The notes under the pieces were generated by a model. The model worked only from the letters and a program-made list of their open reading frames with translations. It did not search any database and was not told where the DNA came from. Below, one piece after another: positions 55,740 through 64,000 of a stretch of 64,000 nt of DNA (its first letter is position 1; every line of letters begins with the position of its first letter). Position numbers and translations under genes: made by a program. Origin of the DNA: Clonostachys chloroleuca (taxonomy: Eukaryota; Ascomycota; Sordariomycetes; Hypocreales; Bionectriaceae); contig JBANAY010000003.1 of assembly GCA_037952775.1 (NCBI GenBank), forward strand, positions 4,402,001-4,466,000, given 5' to 3'.

Positions 55740-58700
55740 CTAACCCCCTTTAACTATAATAAAGCGGAAGAGGTCTTTAATATAATTAGACTAATAAAGA
55801 TCTATATAAATAATATTAACTAGATAAACTGCCTAACCTCAGTAGCCTAGATAACTACTTAAGAACTTACTAATATATATATAGTATATTATATATACTA
55901 CTATAAATATACCGGGCTATATAGTAATAACTTACTAGGTAAGTTTATATATAACTTTAGAGACTAATTAATAGAAAAGTTTATACTTCTAAATAATAGT
56001 ATTACTAAGGAGTTAAAATATATCCTATAATATAGTAGTATATATACTAGCTCTATAAATAATATATCTAAAGCAGCTCTTAATAATATATAGGAGCTAG
56101 AGGACCTACTAAAATAGCTAAATAATTAATAGTTTCTTATAAATATCTTTAATCTGAACTCCTAGGTATTCTAATTATAGGAGTAATATAGGAAGTCTTA
56201 AGGATATATAGTACTAATACTATAAATACCCTGAGAAAGAAGTATAATCTATATAATTAAGGTAGATAAGATAGAAATACCTAAGAGGAATAAGGAGTTA
56301 ACCTAATAAGTATTTATATCTCCTAGGAATCTAGTTCTAAGATAAGAACTAGGAGGTTATATATATAAGTTATATAACCTTTATTATAACCTTCTATCTG
56401 AGTAAAGCCTTAGAATAGGTATAGTAGCTATATAAGAACTTATAGCTTTCTAGAAGCTATATAATATAAAAGAGTACTTATTTAGCAGGGAACTATATAA
56501 TATACTTAATATTAAAGTTAGGATAATACTAAATATTTATAAATTCTATAATATATAGCTAAGTAGATTTAAAACTATACTCTTTTAAATCTTTAAAGGG
56601 AATATATAGGATTTCTAGTTTTAATATATTAAAAAAGAATATACCTTCAGAGAGATATATTTTAAACTAAAGTAATACTTTAATAATACTATTAATAAAT
56701 AGTAGTATTATTATAACTAGACTTAAATTAGTATTACTTTAATATAGGTAAATAGAGAATATAAGGACCTTATAGTATACCAGATACTATAAAAGATCTT
56801 TACTACCCTGATAAGAGTATAGAAGGTACTTAGAGGTATTTATATAGGGGATAATAATCTATAAGCTATAGTAGTAAGAGTATATAGAGGTTTAAAGGAA
56901 CTGGAAATAGTACTCTAAAGAGAGTATATAAATACTAAAGTCCTAATATAATATCTTATATTAGTATTAGAAATAAACCTATTAAGATAGTTAGAATAAA
57001 GCTTAATAGCTTTAGTAGCCTAGGATATAATAAGAAATATATATCTTATTAACTAGTAATATTAATATATCTAGAAGCTATTAAACAGAATATAATAGTA
57101 GCTCTATTATACTTAAAATATATAGAGCAGACTATTTAATAGAAGCTTTACTAGCTAGGACTAAGGACTATAGAGGAATAGCTAGAGAGAGTACTATTTT
57201 ATTTATAATAAGCCTAGTTATTAGTCTATAAACTATCTATAGAAGAGATCCGAACTATACTACTAATTTATAACTGAGTTTCTTAAAGTAGAAGAGGAAG
57301 TAGAAGAAGATAATATACTAGAAGAATTCGAGTAGTAGATTTAAGACTAAGAAAGAGTTAATAACTAGTCTGAAATAGCAGACTATAGAGACCCTAATAA
57401 TTATAATAACCCAGATAAGGAAGACTAGTATATAAGCAGTAATAAATAATACCTAATATAATATCTGCTTAATAAGGTATTCTAGTACTTACTCTCTAGA
57501 GAGAAGATTAAGAGAAAGCTATAAGACTCCTTATAATTTATTATTAAGGAAAGATATATAATATAATTCCAGGGGATTATACTAGATATAGATACCTTAT
57601 TAATCTTAACTATAGGTAAATTATAATTTAAAGTACTTAAATAAATTAATCTATTAATTAAACTGAATACTATAGCTAATATAAAGAGTATTAAGTTTAG
57701 AAAGGGGCTTATAGAGTTACTTAGTATAATAAAGTTATAGACTCTGTTCGGATTTATTATATTTTATATAATAAACTCAGAGACCCCTTTCCTAATATAC
57801 CTTTAAGATATAGACTATCTGAATATTAAGTTTAGGAATATAACTAATAAAGTAGTTAGAACTATAGATAGCCTTTCTGCTCTAACTGTAAGGAAATAGG
57901 GCTATATATAGTTCTTTCCTGAATATATACTAATAGCTAATATAGCCTACTTAATAGAACTAGAGCTAAAATAACTCTATTATTACTTTAGTTACCTATT
58001 AGTAGAAAGACTATATAGGCTCTTAGAAAGAGCAGATTATAAGGATATAAATAGAGAAATAATAAAAAAGATTAAATACTTCTACTACTAATACTAGGCC
58101 TATAGCCTAGCTCTAAAATACTTTAAATTCAGACTATAAGATAATCTTAACTTTAACTATAAGATTATAGTTAATATTATATATCTACTAGATTAAGAAC
58201 TAGTTTTATATATTATCTATATAGTAATTATATTCTAAAATATAATCTTCCTTATAAATATTTTAGTAGATACTATATAGGAAGTATTAAAGAGGATCTA
58301 GCTAGATATATATCTAGGACTGCTAGACTGTATTATATATAATATAGGAACCTAATTTATAAGTAACTGATTTTATATAAATATAAGAATTATTAGTTCT
58401 AAGTATAAGTAAATACTAATTAAGGCCTATTAGTTAATTAGTAAGATTAAGAGATATTACAGACTATTATAATATATATTTAATATCTTATATAAGGAAC
58501 TTAAGAAGATAACCTTAAAGGAATTAATATTATAAGCAGTAGTTAAAGTAGTTAATAATATAGCAGGGCCTAATAGCCTTATACTAATACTCCTTATATT
58601 TAAAGTATATCTAAGAATTATTATATTCTCTCCCCTGTTATAATCTATAGTTTAAAAAGTATAAGTAGTTAACCTTATAATAAAAGCCTTAAGAGAACTA

Positions 58701-59050
58701 TATACTAAAGAGAGAACTATACTTATACTAGCTATATATAATAGCCCTAATCTAATAGAACTCCTTAAACTCCTACTCCTAAATAAGGTTATAGTATAAA
58801 GAGAGAATAAGAGGTAGTTTAGACTATATAGACTTTTATTAAATAACTCCTATAATATTATAATTAAAATACAGGATAGACTAAAGACCTTTTAGTCTAT
58901 ATATATAAAGCTATACTATAGAGATAAATAGACTGAAAATCTAGTCTAAGAGAATACTAGCCTAATAATATATTTAAAAGACCTCTTACTACTTATAATA
59001 AGTGAACTACTATAAAGAAGGGAATAACTAATAGGCTTAAAGAATAAACT
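55740..59050 (+). mobile_element. Copia-type LTR retrotransposon relic (gag, protease, integrase part)
   Basis: Decayed plus-strand remnants can be followed: a gag-like region (about 55760-57400), a protease-like DIDTLLILTIGKL (about 57590), a pre-integrase stretch with ELELK and LYYYFSYLLVERLY (HRRFGHPSVERLY in intact relatives, near 57960-58020), and integrase remnants AVVKVVNNIAGPN (about 58540). Stops occur throughout. Reverse transcriptase and RNase H, which follow integrase in Copia elements, are missing before the LTR-like sequence at 59060, so the element is truncated. Confidence 0.55.
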
Positions 59051-59059
59051 GAAAGTATA

Positions 59060-59460
59060 TATATAATATATAGTATAACCAGTTTGTTATAAATAACCCC
59101 TGTGTTACCTAATAGAACTATCCTTAGTTATTATATATAGTTATATACAATTGAATAATATAGTTAATATCCTATATATTAACTATAGTACTAGTTAATT
59201 ACTAACAATATATTCTATATTATATATATTATCTTAAGTATATATATATATTTATTTTACTAGATAGAATACTCTTTTAGATAGTTATTAATAATATTAT
59301 CTATATACCTATTATTACTAGCTCTATAATACTTATATATTAATAGTAACTTATATTATACAGCTTAAGATAACCTGATTATACTACTTAGAATAGTACT
59401 CTAATTAGTTTAACCCCGATCTACCCTAGACCCTGTCTAGTATAAGTTATCTAACTATTA
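59060..59460 (+). repeat. LTR-like sequence 5' of the Gypsy relic
   Basis: A non-coding stretch begins near TGTTATAAATAACCCC and ends near CTACCCTAGACCCTGTCTAG, just upstream of the gag remnant. Part of it (59250-59420) recurs inverted at 51036-51240, as expected for a mobile LTR. The matching 3' LTR would lie beyond the window. Confidence 0.45.
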
Positions 59461-59799
59461 TATATTAATAACTCTTATTTAGCTGATTATTTTATCTTAA
59501 TTACTATATAATAATAAAGAAGATATTATAGCTGCTATAGTATCTTAAGCCTAGTAATAGTATACTCCTGCTGCTAATAATAACCTACCTGCTTTAACTA
59601 TTAAGGATAATACTATAGATAAAGATAGTAATAATAGTAGTAAGGATAATAATAATTATATTAAAGAAATCTAGCTCTTATAAGACTAAGTTAACTAGCT
59701 TAATATATACCTTATAAATACTTATTAGGAATTAGCTAATATAATAGCCCTTATAGTATAGTAAGCTGCTATAAATACTAATATCTATACTCAGGCTGT

Positions 59800-62700
59800 A
59801 ACTGCTATTTAAGGATAGGAGCTAGAATAACTACTTAAGCTACTACTACTTAAGATATTTAATAGAATCTAAGATAAACTCTAAGGATTTATAACTTAAC
59901 TCTAAGTATATTTTAATTATTTTCCTATTATACTTAATACTAATAAAAGGAAAGTTATATATACTTACTTATAACTTAAAGAAGTTATACTTAACTAGTT
60001 TAAATCTATTATAAGGGAATACCTTAGTGAATAAGGAAACTAATAAACTATTAATATTATAATAAGTTTTAATTACTTTATAGAAGTTCTTAAATAAACC
60101 TTTAGTATTTAAGATAAGAAGTATAAAGCAGAATATAAGATTAATATACTTACTTAGAAAGGATTATATTTAACCTTTAGTACTTACTACCTCTAGCTAC
60201 TAGCTAAAACTAGATAGAATAAGGAATATACTATATTTTACTACTTTAACTAACTTAAAAAAGAAGTTTAGGATAAACTCTATAAGGAGAACAGGCTAAT
60301 AAGTATTTATAAGTATATAACTATAGCTATAAGAATTAATAACTAATAGTACTAATAGTGAACTTATAAATAGTAAATAACCTATTTTGCTAATACTGGG
60401 AAACTATAATAATAGTATACTATAGTCTCTGGGATATATATAGGACCTATAGAGCTAGGAGCTATAGAAAAATATAAATACTATAACTATAATAAGATTA
60501 GATATATTTTACCCTAATATCTAGAACCTAAGAAAGATAAGAAGAAAGATTAAAAACCTGCTAAGGATAGTAAGAAGTAATTAGAAGTAATTAGGAAAAC
60601 TAATACTAAAGTTTTAGGAATAATATATAAGATTAACTAGGAAGAAACCCCTATAACTATTATAATTCCTAAGTATTCTCTAAGAGATATACCTATTTTC
60701 TAAGGAGTACTGGAATCTGAGGAATATATAAAACTTAGTATAATTAGGAAATAATAAGAAGAGATCTAGTAGATTTTCTAAAAGCTTAAGGAAAAGCTTA
60801 AATAAGGGGAATAAGTTCTAGGATTTAAACTACTTACTAAATATAAATATATATTCTGCTATACTAATAGAGTTATTCTGTAGAACTCTACTAAGAAAGA
60901 ATAATATTAATAGATAAGGATAGAAATTAAAGCTAAATATAGTAAACTCTATATATATTATTAAGAAAGAATATAGGAATAATATCCAGATATATTGGAA
61001 AAACTAATTATTTTTAGAAATAATACTATTAGTACTATATAGCTTAGTAATAGTATATATAAGATACTAACCTGTATAAAGATAATATAGATATATAACT
61101 ACCCTCTGGAATTATAGATAACCTGCTATAATAATTAATACTAAGTATATTAGATAGAGAAAGCTAAGAATAATTTCTTTCTATACCCTAATAGAAGGAT
61201 ATCTAATAAATATACTATAGAGCAGATATAATAATTTATATACTAATAATAAGATATAAAATAATATACTATTTTTAAGGAAGACTTAGAAGAATACCCT
61301 GAAGAATATACCTATAGTAAACTACTAGTAGAATTATATACTAAACTAAGATATAAGGTTTATAAGAGGGCTAAAATTAAATTATAATATAAGAATAAGA
61401 ATCTTAAAGACTAAGTAATAGCTGAATATAATAGTTAAATCGAATAATACTATAACTAGAAGTATAGGAACTATCTGGAAACTAAAATAATAGTACTAGA
61501 ACTAGCTAAGTATAGTAATAATAATATAAACCCTGCTAAGATATATCTCTAATAGTATTAGCAGTAGGAAGAAGAAATAAGATAATACTGTAAATAAGGT
61601 ATACTATCCCTAATAGATAGTAAAGAAAGTAGTAATATAAAGGAATAAGAAATTATCTCTACTAATAAGAAAGAATAGGATAAAGCTTACTCTGATAATA
61701 GGATATCTATAATAATTAGTAAACTAAATAATTAGAAAAAGAAATATAAATAATTTATCCCTAGTTCTATAGATAAACTAAGAACCCTTATAGATATTCT
61801 AAAGTAGGTACCTAAGAATAAAAAAGAGTAAGAACAGCTTAAATAATAAGTTAATTAGATAAAAAATAATATAAACTATCTATAATAGGGCTATAGTATA
61901 GTAAAATAATATTAAATTAGAAAACCCTAGGAGCTATTAAGAGAGGAAATTTAATTAATATTATTATAGATATTAAGATTAAGGGATACTAGCTTATAGT
62001 ATAGATAGACTATAGAATATTATATAATTATATCTTACTAGTAGTAATTAACTAACTCTGCTTACTATAGAGGATAAAGAAGAAGTTCTATAATATTATA
62101 ACTCTAAATAGAATATTATTTAAGTATAATAATAGAATTATTAACTCTAAGACTAATTACTTTATAATTAAAATCTAAGGGAAAGAATTTAATATTATAT
62201 ATAACTTAGTACTATTAAATTCCTATAATATTATATTAGGATTACTATAGCTATAAGATATAAACCTACTAATAGACTAGTTTACTAGCTGTATAAAGTA
62301 GAGAGATACTCTTATAAACCTATATTAGGATTAATAGAAATTGAAATTTTATTAGATATTAGAAGAATATAATAATTCCTTAATAACTAAAAGTACTACT
62401 ATAAAAAACTAAAATAATAACTTATAATAATAAGTAGATATAGTAGTTATAGCCTTAATAGTACTATAACCTAGTATACTAAAAAATCTATTCTACTAAG
62501 AATTATAATAAATAAAATAAATCTTAGGCTAGATATAAAAATTAGAATAACCCCTAGAAATAGACTTTATTAATTAGATATATATAATAAATTAATAAAA
62601 ATATAACTATAATATTAAGTTTAACCTATAGTATAAATAAGTAAGAAAGAAATAACTATAAAAAGATAAAGAGAAATACCTTAAAAGGGGAAGACTGGAT

Positions 62701-64000
62701 TATATTCTGAAGGAATACTGGAAATATAATAAGCTATTTAAAGAAACCCTAGAAACCGGATTATTATAGTATAGTTAATAGGATTATAAAATCTCTATTA
62801 TTAATAGAGGAGAACTAGCTTTCTATAAACTCTATAACCTTATAGAACCTCAGTTATAAATACTCTATAAATATATTAATAATATATTAGTAAAAAGCTA
62901 TATATAGTTATTAACTTTATCTACAGAATACCCTATAATATTTATACCTAAGAAAAATAGTAAACTCTGTTTAGTTATTAACTATTACTAACTAAATAAG
63001 ATTATATATAAAGATAGAATATCTTTACTACTGATTATAAAACTCAGAGACTAGTTACAGGGTAAACAGTAGTTTACTATACTAGATCTGAAGGGAGCTT
63101 ATAACTTAATATAAATAAAAGAAGGAGATAAATAGAAAATAGTATTTAGAATAAAGTTTAGTTTATATAAGTACTTTATTATACCCTTCAGACTAATAAA
63201 TATATCTATAATATTCTAATAAATAATTAATTAAGTACTCTAGGAATATTTTAATATCTTTATAGTTATATATCTTAATAATATTTTAATATTCTTAAAT
63301 AATCTAGATATATATAAGGAATATATATATAAAGTCCTAAAGAAACTAGAAGATATAAATCTCTTAGTAGAACTTAAGAAAAGTTAGTTTTATATTAAGA
63401 AAGTTAACTTCCTAGGATATATTATTTAACCTAATAAAATATAAATAGAAAAAAGTAAAATTACTATAGTTTCTAAATAGGAAGAACTAATAAATATTAA
63501 AGAAGTATAAGCTTTCCTTGGATTTACTAATTACTACTAATAATTTATTAAAGACTATAGGAAGATTATTATACCCCTATATAATCTAATAAAGAAAGAA
63601 AAAGAATTTTAATAGAATTTAAAATATTAGGATATATTTAATAATATTAAGAATTATATAACCTATAAATCTGTACTATAGATATTTAATCTAAATAAGG
63701 AAGTAGAACTTAAAACTAATACTTCAGATTTTATAATTAGTATATAAGTTAGCTAAAGGGATAATAAAGGGAGACTATACCCTATAGCATTCTACTTAAA
63801 GAAACTATATAGTATAGAACTTAACTACCCTATCTATAATAAGGAATTTATAGCTATTATATATATATTCAAAGAATTCGAATACTACTATCTAGGAATA
63901 TAATATAAGGTTAAGATATATATAGATTATAAGAATATTCAGTATTTTACTATAACTTAATAACTTAATAGATAATAAATATACTATACTAAATACTTAT
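59800..64000 (+). mobile_element. Gypsy/Ty3-type retrotransposon relic (gag-pol), 3' end outside the window
   Basis: The domains occur in Ty3/gypsy order on the plus strand. Gag has PKLPPPKPFNG-like remnants near 59840-59930. A zinc knuckle with decayed cysteines (YKYYNYNKIRYILP) lies at 60471-60525. An aspartic-protease-like region spans about 61950-62290 and includes a GLPWL-type segment. Reverse transcriptase spans about 62560-63420, with TILDLKGAYNLI and the box YLNNILI (YLDDILI with both Asp codons turned to Asn) near 63268. RNase H is at 63660-63960, with TNTSDFII where Asp is expected. Frequent TAA/TAG from CAA/CAG-type codons fit RIP. No functional element remains. Confidence 0.75.

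Larger units (their letters stand above)
49541..64000. other. AT-rich block of decayed repeats (RIP-like)
   Basis: From about 49600 the composition drops abruptly to very AT-rich sequence dominated by TA, with stop codons in every frame and essentially no gene-sized open frame. Recognisable retroelement protein remnants show G-to-A and C-to-T changes, as RIP produces. Small GC-richer islands interrupt it (52130-52560, 54140-54240, 54840-55700). 49600-50600 and most spacers between the named relics hold nothing I can identify. Confidence 0.8.

Noticed and set aside
52020..59430. CTACCCTA/TACCCTATA words as telomere-like repeats
   Set aside because: They are scattered, not tandem, and differ from the fungal TTAGGG/CCCTAA unit. 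They recur in and around LTR-like sequences instead.

Overview
The window looks like a chromosome segment of a filamentous ascomycete (Pezizomycotina). Genes carry several short introns (mostly 50-80 bp, GT-AG with ctaac-type branch sites). There is an intron-containing eukaryotic tRNA-Val, a C2H2 plus fungal-transcription-factor-domain regulator, a pogo/Fot1-like transposon, and a 14 kb AT-rich block whose retrotransposon remains show C-to-T/G-to-A decay typical of repeat-induced point mutation (RIP). The species cannot be read from the sequence.

Layout. (A) 1-11.1 kb: the 5' part of an MFS transporter, a metallo-beta-lactamase-fold hydrolase, a Baeyer-Villiger monooxygenase (BVMO), an HSL-type alpha/beta hydrolase, an SDR, a zinc alcohol dehydrogenase and a 4CL-like acyl-CoA ligase. 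BVMO, hydrolase, SDR and Zn-ADH are the enzyme classes of the bacterial cyclohexanol/cyclohexanone (chn) pathway. (B) 11.1-23.6 kb: ankyrin protein, secreted GPI-type protein, an intact pogo-like transposon sitting in a broken reading frame, tRNA-Val, a short regulator-like gene and an extended SDR. (C) 24.1-49.5 kb: Fe-dependent (maleylacetate reductase-like) dehydrogenase, thiolase, CaiB-type CoA transferase, SCOT-type 3-oxoacid CoA transferase, a CMLE/adenylosuccinate-lyase-family lyase, a homogentisate-dioxygenase-like ring-cleavage enzyme, a C2H2 regulator, a salicylate-hydroxylase-like flavoprotein, Zn-ADH, aldehyde dehydrogenase and a peroxisomal multifunctional enzyme (MFE-2). (D) 49.5-64 kb: AT-rich block with Copia and Gypsy relics and small GC-richer islands of short inverted repeats.

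How the genes may work together (inference). Block A could turn an alicyclic alcohol or ketone into a hydroxy acid or diacid and activate it as a CoA ester. Block C supplies ring hydroxylation and cleavage, maleylacetate/3-oxoadipate steps, CoA transfer, and peroxisomal hydratase/dehydrogenase/thiolase steps. Both would end at acetyl-CoA and succinyl-CoA. Promoters of block C, but not those of block A, share the motif ATGTGGGAC, which also occurs (as GTGTGGGAT) upstream of the C2H2 regulator.

Condition of the genes. Seven genes need a one-base correction, six of them an apparent loss of one base from a C or G run, to read as full-length proteins. The thiolase and the lyase each also have a conserved Gln codon as TAG. 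The indels may be sequencing errors or real decay. The TAG codons favour real loss in those two genes.
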